Shown here: positions 51,240 to 60,189 of the stretch, piece after piece | Numbering within the stretch: position 1 is the first letter of the stretch | Layout of the letters: the number at the start of each line of letters is the position of its first letter | NCBI GenBank assembly: GCA_963822145.1 | Contig: CAWGGG010000004.1 | Coordinates: 1,054,001-1,118,000, forward strand | Source: UBA5072 sp963822145 | GTDB taxonomy: Bacteria; Bacteroidota; Bacteroidia; Bacteroidales; UBA10428 | Direction: 5' to 3' | Length of the DNA: 64,000 nucleotides | Position numbers and translations under genes: made by a program | The notes under the pieces: model-generated | What the model was told of the DNA's origin: nothing | The model's database searches: none | What the model saw: the letters and a program-made list of their open reading frames with translations, nothing else

Positions 51240-54200
51240 ATGCCGCATCTTAAAATCATCCGGGCCTCAGCCGGTTCTGGCAAGACATTCAGTCTAACCC
51301 TGGAGTATCTCAGGCTGCTTTATGCCGAACGGGATAATTTTATGCACATACTGGCCGTAACTTTCACCAATAAGGCCACGGAGGAGATGAAGACACGGAT
51401 TATCCGCGAACTCCACCTGCTTTCTTCCGGTCAGCCATCGGAGCAGCTGAAAAGCCTGATGGAATTGACGGGATTACCGGAGCAGGAGGTCCGCAGCCAG
51501 GCCAAAACCATCCTGCGCAGGTTGCTTCATCATTATTCCGGGTTTTCAGTAAGCACCATTGATTCTTTCTTCCAGAAAATAATCAGGGGGTTTACCCGGG
51601 AGCTTGGCATTCAGGGAGGATATTCCATCGAACTGGATACAGAAACCTTGCTCACCTCAATCATTAACAGATTGCTGGTCCTTGCTGAAACAGACAAATC
51701 CCTGCTCCTCTGGCTCACAGCATTCGCAGAGTCCCTGATAGAAAAAGGGGAAAGCTGGGATCTCAAAAAGGGAATGCGTGCCCTGGGCGGTGAAATTTTC
51801 AGGGAGTCATTCAGATCTTTTGACGATGCTGCGTTGGGGAAATATTCCAACCGGGGCTTTCTCAGGGACTACCAGGTTGAGCTTCATGCCTTGCGAAACA
51901 GGGTTGAAAAAGAATACCGGGGCTTCGGCAGAAGAGCTGCAGCCATACTGGAATCGAACGGACTTTCCGTTGACGATTTCAATTCAAAAACCAGAGGGCC
52001 TGCAGGTTTCCTGGTGAAGCTTGAAACCGGGGAGTTAAGGCGACCAAATCCCACTGCCATTCAGGCGGCCACCAGCCCGGAAAAATGGTATGCGGTAAAT
52101 TCTCCCATCAAAGGCCGTATTCATGCCCTGGCAGAACATGAGCTCATGCCTTTGATGCAGCAGTTTATTGCCTACGATTCGCACAACGGCAGACCGTACT
52201 TTACAGCTGGGGTTATACTGAAAAATCTTTACACCCTGGGTATTTTATCTGACCTGTCGTATCTGGCAGATGCCTGGTGCAATGAAAATAACGCCTTTCT
52301 GCTTTCAGATGCTCCTGTATTCCTGAACAGGATCATCGACGGAAATGATACACCCTTCATTTATGAGAAGGCCGGTTATTGGTTCCACCATTATATGATC
52401 GATGAATTTCAGGATACCTCGCTGCTGCAGTGGTCGAATTTCAAACCACTGATCAGCAACAGCCTTTCCCAGAATTATGACAACCTTACGGTAGGTGATG
52501 TCAAACAATCGATTTACCGTTGGCGTAACAGCAACTGGGAAATCCTGGATAGTCTTATTCATCAGGATTTTCTTCCGGGAATTACAGATACCATAACCCT
52601 TACATGTAACTGGCGGTCAAAGGCTGACCTGATACAGTTCAACAACCGGTTTTTCAATACCGCAGCTGCCAAGTTACAGCAAGTGTATAACCAGGTCCTT
52701 GCGGACCAGGAATCTGTCGCAGCAGGTTCCGGGGACAACGCAATAATTGATCTGTACAGGAACCTGGAACAGGAACCTGGAAATGCAGGGAACCTGGGGG
52801 GCTTTATCCGCATCGATTGCTTAGAAGATAAGGAGGAATCCGACTTCTCAGACCTGGTAAACCAAAGGCTTATTGCTTTACTTTGTGAACTGCAGGATAA
52901 AGGATACCGGTTGGGCGATGTGGCCATCCTCACGCGGAAAAATATCGAAGCCAGGCAAATAGCAGATTTTCTTTTGCAATATGCTCTCGAACATCCTGAT
53001 TCGGGATACCGCTTTGATGTCATTTCTGATGAGGCACTTCAATTAGGCAGTTCAACGGTGGTAAATTTTCTTATTGGTTTGCTCAGGTTTTTAGAGGATC
53101 CAACAGACCTGACCAATTCTTATATGCTCCAGCGGATTGGCGAAACATTCCTGGCAGCCGATAATATCACCGGTATTCTGGAAAGTCCCCGATTTAAGGA
53201 AGATCTGACCAGCTGTTCCCTTATGGAAATCATTGAGCGGCTCACCGCTACCTTCCAACTGGAAAAATGTTCAGGTGAACGGGTGTATATGCAGGCTTTC
53301 CGCGATATGATCCTGGATTACTCAAGAAAAAACAGTAGTGAAGTCTCCAGGTTTCTGGAATACTGGGACGATTCCGGGAAAGGAAAATCAATATCCGCAC
53401 CTGCTGAACAGGAAGCCATCAGGATCCTCACCATCCACAAATCAAAAGGCCTGGAATTTAAGATTGCTCTTATACCCTATTGCACCTGGGAACTTACGTC
53501 ATCTCGTGGTTCTTTTATATGGTGCAAGCCTCCGGTAGCACCGTTTGATAAGCTCGAACTGATACCGTTGGCCTTTACATCCAGGCTCAAGGACACCCTA
53601 TTTGCCGGTGATTATTACCAGGAGTTCCTGCGTCAGTTGATCGACAACCTGAACCTTCTGTATGTGGCTTTTACACGCGCCAGGGAAGGGCTTTTTGTTC
53701 TCTGCAAACCTGCGGGAACCGGACCTGTGAAGAACGTCTCCGACCTGATTTACAGTGTACTGGGAACATCCTCCCTGATCCAGGGTACCCTTTCAGACAA
53801 TCATGCAGAAATCCCCGTCAGGGATGAAAAAGGCGCTGAATTCAGGCCCGTTCCCCTTCAGGTTATTTACGACCGCATTAGGATAGCTTTCCAGGGCGGA
53901 ATGATAATAGATCCTGCTGTAGATCAACCCTCCCGACCCATTAGTGAAGGAAAGCTCCTGCACGAAATTTTCACGATGGTCCGTGATGCCAGCGATGTTC
54001 AAAAAGCCATCACAACCTTACAACTGAAGGGCATAATAACCCAGTCGGAGAAGGAGAAGTATCGGCTTCTGGTAGAACAGGCTATCGCTGATCCTCAGGT
54101 AAACCATTGGTTTACAGGTGACTGGAAAATTCTCAACGAGGCCGAAATAATCCTTCCCGGTGGCGGGATCAGAAGACCCGACCGGGTAATGACACGAAGG

Positions 54201-54386
54201 GATCGTACCCTGGTTCTTGATTATAAATTCGGAAACCGTATTGACAGTGTCCATGAAAAACAGGTCAGGGAATATGCATGCCTTTTAAGTGACATGGGAT
54301 ATTCTGGTGTGGAGGCGTGTTTGTGGTATGTGAAACTGGGAAAGGTCGTTCAGGTGGAGTTGAAAGTTATGGGTTTTGGGTTGTGA
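51240..54386 (+). CDS. AddA/RecB-like UvrD-family helicase-nuclease
   Basis: The 1048-residue protein starts with Walker A ASAGSGKT (9-16) and motif Ia AVTFTNKATEEMKTRI. It continues with motif II DEFQDTS, motif III region VGDVKQSIYRWR, motif V ILTIHKSKGLEF and motif VI LLYVAFTRAREGLFV, a complete superfamily 1A helicase. The C-terminal 100 residues contain a RecB-type nuclease: DRVMTRRDRTLVLDYKFG with D and K, then KQVREYACLL. This is the AddA/RecB architecture used in double-strand break repair. The usual partner AddB is not next to it. The stop codon lies inside a heptamer array, which supplies the last residues. Confidence 0.9.
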   Translation: MPHLKIIRASAGSGKTFSLTLEYLRLLYAERDNFMHILAVTFTNKATEEMKTRIIRELHLLSSGQPSEQLKSLMELTGLPEQEVRSQAKTILRRLLHHYSGFSVSTIDSFFQKIIRGFTRELGIQGGYSIELDTETLLTSIINRLLVLAETDKSLLLWLTAFAESLIEKGESWDLKKGMRALGGEIFRESFRSFDDAALGKYSNRGFLRDYQVELHALRNRVEKEYRGFGRRAAAILESNGLSVDDFNSKTRGPAGFLVKLETGELRRPNPTAIQAATSPEKWYAVNSPIKGRIHALAEHELMPLMQQFIAYDSHNGRPYFTAGVILKNLYTLGILSDLSYLADAWCNENNAFLLSDAPVFLNRIIDGNDTPFIYEKAGYWFHHYMIDEFQDTSLLQWSNFKPLISNSLSQNYDNLTVGDVKQSIYRWRNSNWEILDSLIHQDFLPGITDTITLTCNWRSKADLIQFNNRFFNTAAAKLQQVYNQVLADQESVAAGSGDNAIIDLYRNLEQEPGNAGNLGGFIRIDCLEDKEESDFSDLVNQRLIALLCELQDKGYRLGDVAILTRKNIEARQIADFLLQYALEHPDSGYRFDVISDEALQLGSSTVVNFLIGLLRFLEDPTDLTNSYMLQRIGETFLAADNITGILESPRFKEDLTSCSLMEIIERLTATFQLEKCSGERVYMQAFRDMILDYSRKNSSEVSRFLEYWDDSGKGKSISAPAEQEAIRILTIHKSKGLEFKIALIPYCTWELTSSRGSFIWCKPPVAPFDKLELIPLAFTSRLKDTLFAGDYYQEFLRQLIDNLNLLYVAFTRAREGLFVLCKPAGTGPVKNVSDLIYSVLGTSSLIQGTLSDNHAEIPVRDEKGAEFRPVPLQVIYDRIRIAFQGGMIIDPAVDQPSRPISEGKLLHEIFTMVRDASDVQKAITTLQLKGIITQSEKEKYRLLVEQAIADPQVNHWFTGDWKILNEAEIILPGGGIRRPDRVMTRRDRTLVLDYKFGNRIDSVHEKQVREYACLLSDMGYSGVEACLWYVKLGKVVQVELKVMGFGL

Positions 54387-54433
54387 GTTGTGGGTTCTAA
54401 TTTTTAGTTTTTCACTGTTAGTTTTTCACTGTA
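54371..54433. repeat. Heptamer array, nine 7-base units, from one stop codon to the next start
   Basis: The units are GGGTTTT, GGGTTGT, GAGTTGT, GGGTTCT, AATTTTT, AGTTTTT, CACTGTT, AGTTTTT and CACTGTA. The first units encode the last residues of the helicase (stop 54384-54386), and the last A begins the ATG at 54433. The unit sequence drifts, but the 14-base pair AGTTTTTCACTGT is repeated almost exactly. Confidence 0.65.
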
Positions 54434-55380
54434 TGCTTTATCCCTGGGGACATAGTAGAAGATTTAACGCATACCCCGATTATATGCGCCGGACTTTAGG
54501 CGGTCGTGTGCAAAAACTTACAATCGATGCCGGCTTTTCATGTCCCAACCGCGACGGGACCAAAGGAACCGGTGGCTGCACCTTCTGCCTGAATGATGCT
54601 TTCAGTCCATCATACTGCACTCCGGATAAACCAGTGGTGCAGCAGATCAGTGAAGGGATCACCTTCCATGAAAAAAGATACAGGCGGGCTACCAAATACC
54701 TGGTCTATTTTCAGGCTTTTTCAAATACCCATGCACCTGTTGAATTGCTGGAACAAATTTACGACGAGGCTTTGCATGTTGAAGGCGTGGTAGGACTGGT
54801 CATCGGAACCAGGCCTGACTGCATTGACGATCAAAAACTTGACCTTCTCCAGGAACTGAACATCAACCATCACGTGATCGTGGAATATGGCATTGAATCG
54901 GTTTATAACAAAACACTTGAACGCGTAAATCGGCATCATACCTATGAGGAAGCCGTGGAAGCCATTGAAAGAACCGCTTTAAGGGGAATATCTGTAGGCA
55001 GTCATCTTATATTCGGACTGCCGGGTGAAAGCCGGGCAGAAATGCTGCAAACTTCATCCATTATTTCAAAGCTGCCGCTTACCAGTGTCAAATTCCATCA
55101 GCTTCAGCTTTTTAAAGGGACAAGAATGGCCGAAGAATACCTCGCCTGTCCCGAAGAATTCATAGAATTTGAAATGCAGGATTATATCGGTTTCATGGTC
55201 GATTACATCGAGCATCTGAATCCTGCTATTGTGGTTGAAAGAATCGCAGGGGAAACACCTCCCCGCTTTGCTGTTCATAGGCCCTGGGGACCTCGTTACG
55301 ACCAGATCCTGGTGCAGTTTGAAAAATTGCTTGAAACGCGGGACACATGGCAGGGCAAGTTGTGGACCAAGGGAACCTAA
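54433..55380 (+). CDS. yhcC: YhcC-type radical SAM protein (TIGR01212 family)
   Basis: From the ATG at 54433 the product reads MLYPWGHSRRFNAYPDYMRR and then LTIDAGFSCPNRDGTKGTGGCTFC, the family-specific radical-SAM cluster motif with three cysteines. Later elements include GTRPDCIDD, VEYGIESVYNKTLERVNR and GLPGES, typical of this family. The 315-residue length is normal. The role of YhcC-like proteins is not settled; they are widely conserved and predicted to modify RNA or another macromolecule. An in-frame ATG at 54376 would add residues encoded by the repeat and is rejected. The gene follows the helicase gene and may be read with it. Confidence 0.9.
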   Translation: MLYPWGHSRRFNAYPDYMRRTLGGRVQKLTIDAGFSCPNRDGTKGTGGCTFCLNDAFSPSYCTPDKPVVQQISEGITFHEKRYRRATKYLVYFQAFSNTHAPVELLEQIYDEALHVEGVVGLVIGTRPDCIDDQKLDLLQELNINHHVIVEYGIESVYNKTLERVNRHHTYEEAVEAIERTALRGISVGSHLIFGLPGESRAEMLQTSSIISKLPLTSVKFHQLQLFKGTRMAEEYLACPEEFIEFEMQDYIGFMVDYIEHLNPAIVVERIAGETPPRFAVHRPWGPRYDQILVQFEKLLETRDTWQGKLWTKGT

Positions 55381-55450
55381 ACCCAAGAATTTTCGTATAT
55401 GTTAATGTTAAGTCATTTAAGCAGGTTGTTATCATGTAATCGTTATCATC

Positions 55451-55666
55451 ATGAAAGGGAACAGGATTTTGATCTGCGTCATGGCACTATTCATTCTTTT
55501 GCCTGTTGCCGTGTCATGCAATGCAGAAAAGGAGGCCACTGAAAGAAGAAACCTAATGATGCCAAAAAAGTCAGAGATGTCCAGAAACTCCCGTTACAAG
55601 GAAGTTGAGAAGCGCAAGACCAATAATTACAAGGTAAAGAAAAGCAAGAACAAAAGTCTGTTCTGA
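55451..55666 (+). CDS. Small basic lipoprotein
   Basis: The 71-residue product has a lipoprotein signal (LLPVAVSCN, C23). The mature part of about 48 residues is highly basic and charged (KEVEKRKTNNYKVKKSKNKSLF), with no hydrophobic core. It is probably an unstructured surface-anchored peptide that could contact peptidoglycan, DNA or lipopolysaccharide. I do not recognise a family. It lies 70 bases after the YhcC-like gene, in a leader with a 14-base spaced repeat of GTTATCAT, and is convergent with the anti-sigma gene. Confidence 0.65.
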   Translation: MKGNRILICVMALFILLPVAVSCNAEKEATERRNLMMPKKSEMSRNSRYKEVEKRKTNNYKVKKSKNKSLF

Positions 55667-55695
55667 TCGGAAGGGTAATTCTGGTATTCCAGTTT

Positions 55696-56049
55696 CTACA
55701 TATCAAGGAGTAACTGCCTAATAATGTAGAATATAATCATTAGGAGAATTAAGGACACAAAAACAGAAAACATGATCATAACCGGAAGTCCGCGATTGGG
55801 CCTCAGTGCTGAAGCATAACGTTTTCTGACTTTACCTGAAAGAATTTCAAGATCGCTTCGCAGGAAATCTTTCCGCTGGTGCCTGCGGAATCCATCCACT
55901 GCTTCTGAGCAGATCCGGCAATGCCGAAGGTGCTTGTCCACCTCTATTCTACCCTTGACACCTATTGAACCGTCAAAATAGCCTCTGATGGCAGTTGCCG
56001 TAAGGCAACCGTTGGGGTGGAACAACCCGTTGTTATGCTTTGCGGTCAT
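55696..56049 (-). CDS. Putative zinc-finger anti-sigma factor
   Basis: The 117-residue protein has an N-terminal cytoplasmic part with HLRHCRICSEAV (about 40-51), the Hx3Cx2C motif of zinc-binding anti-sigma domains (zf-HC2), and a single membrane helix near residues 90-112 (PVMIMFSVFVSLILLMIIFYII). The first 17 bases of the gene overlap the end of the ECF sigma gene, the usual arrangement for a sigma/anti-sigma pair. It should hold the sigma factor at the membrane until a signal arrives. The extracytoplasmic tail is only a few residues, so the signal may act on the membrane or cytoplasmic part. Confidence 0.75.
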   Translation of the reverse strand: MTAKHNNGLFHPNGCLTATAIRGYFDGSIGVKGRIEVDKHLRHCRICSEAVDGFRRHQRKDFLRSDLEILSGKVRKRYASALRPNRGLPVMIMFSVFVSLILLMIIFYIIRQLLLDM

Positions 56050-56638
56050 TGTGGTTAAGTATATAGTTCTTCAGGTTTCTTTTACCATTTTGAATGTGAC
56101 TTTTGATCTCATTCATGGAATAACCTGTCCTGTCAGCAATATCCCGATAGCTCAGGTCTTCGAGGTACATCAGTCTGATACAGGTGCCCTGCTCATGATT
56201 TAACCGTTCCACGGCAGAACCCAGTATATCCTTTTGCTTCATGAAATCGTCATTATCGTTCAAGTCATCCGCATGTTCAAAACCGTCAGTTTCCTGCCTG
56301 AGCTTATCTTTCGCACGATGCACGGTTCCGGATTTACGGAGGACCATCAGACAATGGTTACGGACAACACTGTACAACCAGTTCCTGAAATTGGAAATAT
56401 GATGGACGGCAAGTTTGTGAAAAAGACTTTCGAATATGTCCATTACTGCATCCTTGCTATGATCGGAATCCTGAAGGTAATTCAGACAGATACCATATAC
56501 CAGGTGCGTGTATCGCTCAAACAATTCAGCAATCAGCTCTTTATTTCCCGATTCCAGATATTGCGACACCAGCAATTCATCGGGGATATTTCCCAGGGAT
56601 TTTTGATTACCCCGTTTACGCTTTAGTTTTAAAAACAT
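56033..56638 (-). CDS. ECF-type RNA polymerase sigma-70 factor
   Basis: From the ATG at 56638 (201 residues) the protein has region 2 (LIAELFERYTHLVYGICLNYLQDSDHSKDAVMDIFESLFHKL and FRNWLYSVVRNHCLMVLRK) and region 4 (LNHEQGTCIRLMYLEDLSYRDIADRTGYSMNEIKSHIQNGKRNLK) of ECF sigma factors. The frame is open to 56722, but a perfect -7 box at 56669-56676 would place the transcript start near 56663, so the shorter form is favoured. It overlaps the anti-sigma gene. Its regulon is not visible here; the divergent tonB gene is one candidate. Confidence 0.85.
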   Translation of the reverse strand: MFLKLKRKRGNQKSLGNIPDELLVSQYLESGNKELIAELFERYTHLVYGICLNYLQDSDHSKDAVMDIFESLFHKLAVHHISNFRNWLYSVVRNHCLMVLRKSGTVHRAKDKLRQETDGFEHADDLNDNDDFMKQKDILGSAVERLNHEQGTCIRLMYLEDLSYRDIADRTGYSMNEIKSHIQNGKRNLKNYILNHNDRKA

Positions 56639-56668
56639 TACCAGAGATGAGATAAAGCCGAGTTTTCC

Positions 56669-56676
56669 CAAATATA
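56669..56676 (-). promoter_or_regulatory. -7 box of the sigma/anti-sigma operon
   Basis: The minus strand reads TATATTTG, a perfect TAnnTTTG, 30 bases upstream of the ATG at 56638. It supports that start over more distal ones. No clear -33 element is seen. Confidence 0.45.
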
Positions 56677-56777
56677 CTTTCAAATTCAAACTTTGTTTGC
56701 ATTTTATTATGGATTTTATCATTCAGAAGCATCTATACCATGAAAAGCAGTTATTCACAATCTAAATAAAATGCCTT

Positions 56778-57563
56778 ATGAAAAACCAGCCTGTTTTCAG
56801 CAGCTCCGGAACATTCGAAGACATGATCTTTGAAAACCGGAATAAAGCCTATGGAGCCTATGAACTGAACCGAAAATGCACAAAATACCTGATCCTGGCA
56901 TTGTTCATTTCTTTACTGGGTGTTTCATCTGCAGTAGCAGTACCTTTTATCAAGGCTTTTAAGGATAAAGCAAATCCGGTTCCAATTGGCAGGGGTATTA
57001 CTGTTTATATGAATCCTGTGGACAATGAAAATAAAGTAATTCCTGCATCATTGCCGGTTCCTCCTGCATCAACATTAAGTCAGACCTCTTATGTTCCACC
57101 TGTAGTTGTTGAGGATGCCCCAACAGATGAAGGTCTTATACCAATAAGCGAATGGGTTGATATCATCAGAAACGAACCCCCACCCGATATCATTGAATTT
57201 GTAAAAGATTCGAGTGAGGTCATTGCTGAACCGGAACCTGAACCAATTTTGTTTCCGGAAGAGCCAGCCTCTTTCAGAAATGGAGGACTAAATGAATTCA
57301 GGACCTGGGTACAGGAAAACGTGGTTTACCCTCAGTTCGCACTGGATCATAAAATCTTTGGAAAGGTTGTGGTGGAGTTTTGTGTAAATTCAAAAGGAGA
57401 GGTTGTAGATGCGCGGATCCTTAGAGGTGTTGACAGTTCATTGGATAACGAAGCCACCCGGGTCATTTCTGCTTCACCGTTATGGAAGGCTCCGAGACAG
57501 GGAGGGAGATCGGTGAAGCAGCTTTTTGTGATCCCGGTGGTTTTTAAAATGTTAGAGCAATAA
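56778..57563 (+). CDS. tonB: TonB energy transducer
   Basis: The 261-residue protein has a short cytoplasmic start typical of Bacteroidota TonB (FEDMIFENRNKAYGAYELNRKCTKYLILALFISLL), one membrane helix (about 36-56), a proline/glutamate-rich periplasmic linker (PEPEPILFPEEPASF) and the C-terminal TonB domain (about 165-261: FRTWVQENVVYPQFALDHKIFGKVVVEFCVNSKGEV). It transmits proton-motive force to TonB-dependent outer-membrane receptors, which in this phylum often import glycans. ExbB/ExbD are not adjacent. The gene is divergent from the sigma operon and ends at a strong terminator. Confidence 0.93.
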   Translation: MKNQPVFSSSGTFEDMIFENRNKAYGAYELNRKCTKYLILALFISLLGVSSAVAVPFIKAFKDKANPVPIGRGITVYMNPVDNENKVIPASLPVPPASTLSQTSYVPPVVVEDAPTDEGLIPISEWVDIIRNEPPPDIIEFVKDSSEVIAEPEPEPILFPEEPASFRNGGLNEFRTWVQENVVYPQFALDHKIFGKVVVEFCVNSKGEVVDARILRGVDSSLDNEATRVISASPLWKAPRQGGRSVKQLFVIPVVFKMLEQ

Positions 57564-57595
57564 TTCAATCATGTTAATCTGCAAGACCGAAAATG

Positions 57596-57627
57596 GCAGA
57601 GATCCCTTTATTCTTCGGGGTCTCTGC
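57596..57627. terminator. Strong bidirectional terminator hairpin
   Basis: GCAGAGATCCC and GGGGTCTCTGC pair over 11 positions with one G-T wobble around a 10-base T-rich loop. The hairpin lies between the convergent tonB and GH9-deacetylase genes. Flanks are AT-rich on both sides (GAAAAT before, ATCATTTA after). Confidence 0.65.
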
Positions 57628-57690
57628 ATCATTTACGTGGCATATCCTGCCGGGAATTTATGTAGAGTTTTTTTCTTCAACCGGTAGTTT

Positions 57691-60189
57691 CTATTCCAGC
57701 ATTTCCTTTAATGTCACAAACCTATACCCTTGACGCCCCAGTTCGTTTATTAATTCATCCAGCCTGTTATAAAACTGATCCGGCCGGCGGGCATCGGCAC
57801 CAAAATGTGTAAGTAAGATAAAGCCATTCAGTCCGGCATCATGCTGATTTTCATAATCCAGTATCCTGTTGAATATGGTGTTGCTGCTGACATACTGACT
57901 TCCCAGTTCGGGGTAAGTCCAATCCTGGTTGGATGATGTACCGGGGGTAAAATTCAGGAGCCTGAGTCCATATTGTTTGCACCACGAGGCCACTGAATCG
58001 TTGTACCATTCGAAGGGCGGCATAAAGTAGCTGGACTGTTCGGTCCCGATGCCGAAACGGCTCATGGCATCGTAATTACCAACCAGATCGGCGATGAACT
58101 GTTGCCGGGTGACCAGCAGGGAATCACGTTTGTTCCAGTCGCAATACAGGAGATGCTTATCCGAATGGGCCCCCAGGTAATGCCCGTCTTTCTGCAGGGT
58201 TTTGACCATAGAAAAAAACGATTTGTTCCGGTAGAAATCACCGGTCAGAAAAAACGAAGCCTTGATCTGATGGGATTGTAAAACCTTTCTCACCGTCTTA
58301 AAACCATCGGCAAGATCATGGCCGGTAAACACCAGGCATATCTGCTTCTGGCTCAGGTCTCCTCTTATGATAGCTCCGTGACTGTACTCTGGTGTTTTTC
58401 CGGGAACAACCTTACCCTTTGCTTCCTGCTGCATGGCCGAGAGGTAATAGGTAAGATCAGCCGTACCATCCATAGTAGGTTCATTGGTGGAATAATCAGC
58501 ATAATCGTCGTGGTAAACGGCGATTCGTGACTGAAAATCCCTGTATTCGTCTTCGCCTGCAAGGGTTATTCCCTTCAGGTTGCTGAAAATCGAATTGTAG
58601 ACAGGTCCGTCCACCAGGCCGCCGTCGAGCGCATAGCCATAAAGCACTGAAAGGGAGGAATGGGGATCAGCGGGGTAATCACCGTAATCCGGAAGACCTA
58701 CTATCATGCTGGTTCCCCATGGATTGCAGCCAAAAAGCCAGTCGCGCAGTGCAGCTTCCATTTCATTATAGGTGTGATCGCCTGTGAGCTTGGCATAGAG
58801 ATGGCATTGCGTTATCAAAGCAACGGTAAGATTGTTGGAACACCAGATACCCGGCACACCATTAAGAAAGGGATTGCTCTTCCCTTTGTTTCGAACCATT
58901 TCCAGTCCCTTGCTCCAATAGCCCGTGAATTCACTGGCATAGGCAGTATCACGTGACTTACCGATTCCCCAATGGCCCATATTTAAAAAGGGATACCACT
59001 GGTAATGGCGTGCCGTATCAGCGCCCATCCATGGAGTAACCTTTTCCTGCCTTCCATAAACAGCAGCCTCGTCCAGATACAGCCTGTCACCGGTAAGTTC
59101 ATACAGCGCGGAACCCGCCAGCTCCATATCATCGGTCCAGTTGTCTTCCTCATAGAAATAAGGAGCCGTGCAGGGAGCTGTCTGGCAGGCTCCCGGGTGA
59201 GCCTTGCCGAATGCCCAGGCATCGATGGCTTTATTCCTGATTTTTTCACTCAGCAATGGATCAAAGCGTTCCATAACAAGCGCGCCGAGTGCAAATGCAG
59301 CAGCAAACTTGCCCGCAGTGGAGGCAATGCCTGTTGCCCGGTTTTTATATTGCAGGAGTCCCTGTGTTTTACCGGTGCAAAAATAAACGGGGCGTTCCAG
59401 TCCCTTTCCATAGCTGGCTGTATCCTTGTTGGGCAGCCGGAAACCACGATGGTCACGGTCATCGGCAATCTGATTGTACATTTGGCCACTGTCTGGATTC
59501 ATCTTGATGAGCCAGTCGAGCCCCCATCGGATCTCATCCACAATATCCGGTATCCCGTTCTTGCCAGGTTCCCCATTGGCCAGGAAGTCATCACCAAAGG
59601 CATCCGGGTTTTGCTGATAAGCGAGCAGCATCTGGAAAACCGCATTGGCTGAAGTGGCTGTGTATTGCAGGTAATCCGTGGCATCGTGCCACCCACCGGT
59701 GACATCAATACGGACCGAATCGAGCAGCGGGTGATAGATGATATAGCCGTCATGCGTGTGACAGGAATCGTGCAGGAAAGGGTTATAGCCACACCGCTGT
59801 TGACGCATGTAACGAAGCAGAAAATCAGCCGTTCCGTCATATACATCGTTTGAGATCCGGAAAACAGGTGACCGGGTACCCGCAGCTTCAATATAAACAG
59901 CACCCGGCTTAATGAAATCCGAGAAATCAAGCCTGAAGGTCGATTCAAAAGCACCATACCTGCCGAAGCTTTTAATCCTGCCGGAGGTAAAAAGGATCTC
60001 ACCGGTGAGGGCATTATGCAGGGTGAACTTTTCAGGAGTGGCCTCCTGCTTGCTGACCATTACAGCTACTTTGACGGCAGCCGGGAGATATCCCAGCTGG
60101 TTGATCCGGATCCATGATTGCCCGGGCAAACGGCCACCGCATATAAGCATAAGAATAGCGATCAGGAAGGCAAGTTTGGTGCATTTCAT
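57691..60189 (-). CDS. GH9 glucanase fused to a polysaccharide deacetylase (CE4/NodB-like) domain
   Basis: The 832-residue protein has a signal peptide (to about 23), a CelD_N Ig-like domain (about 25-112), a GH9 barrel (about 115-590) and a C-terminal NodB-like domain (about 610-832). GH9 residues are present: GGWHDATDY with D169 and D172, DPHSS near 508-512 and the acid E570 in STNEP. The NodB part has H675 and H679 in AHSDKH, PPFEW and a late LLTHFG. Its first motif, usually TFDDG, is the variant FTGHDLADG (621-629). The same chain could cut a beta-glucan and deacetylate a substituted sugar; acetylated xylan/glucan or chitin-like polymers are candidates. The upstream membrane protein gene overlaps by 4 bases. 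Confidence 0.85.
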   Translation of the reverse strand: MKCTKLAFLIAILMLICGGRLPGQSWIRINQLGYLPAAVKVAVMVSKQEATPEKFTLHNALTGEILFTSGRIKSFGRYGAFESTFRLDFSDFIKPGAVYIEAAGTRSPVFRISNDVYDGTADFLLRYMRQQRCGYNPFLHDSCHTHDGYIIYHPLLDSVRIDVTGGWHDATDYLQYTATSANAVFQMLLAYQQNPDAFGDDFLANGEPGKNGIPDIVDEIRWGLDWLIKMNPDSGQMYNQIADDRDHRGFRLPNKDTASYGKGLERPVYFCTGKTQGLLQYKNRATGIASTAGKFAAAFALGALVMERFDPLLSEKIRNKAIDAWAFGKAHPGACQTAPCTAPYFYEEDNWTDDMELAGSALYELTGDRLYLDEAAVYGRQEKVTPWMGADTARHYQWYPFLNMGHWGIGKSRDTAYASEFTGYWSKGLEMVRNKGKSNPFLNGVPGIWCSNNLTVALITQCHLYAKLTGDHTYNEMEAALRDWLFGCNPWGTSMIVGLPDYGDYPADPHSSLSVLYGYALDGGLVDGPVYNSIFSNLKGITLAGEDEYRDFQSRIAVYHDDYADYSTNEPTMDGTADLTYYLSAMQQEAKGKVVPGKTPEYSHGAIIRGDLSQKQICLVFTGHDLADGFKTVRKVLQSHQIKASFFLTGDFYRNKSFFSMVKTLQKDGHYLGAHSDKHLLYCDWNKRDSLLVTRQQFIADLVGNYDAMSRFGIGTEQSSYFMPPFEWYNDSVASWCKQYGLRLLNFTPGTSSNQDWTYPELGSQYVSSNTIFNRILDYENQHDAGLNGFILLTHFGADARRPDQFYNRLDELINELGRQGYRFVTLKEMLE

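Noticed and set aside
55428..55449. 14-base spaced repeat GTTATCAT before the small lipoprotein gene as a fifth heptamer array
   Set aside because: Only two partial copies exist, so a 7-base period cannot be distinguished from chance.
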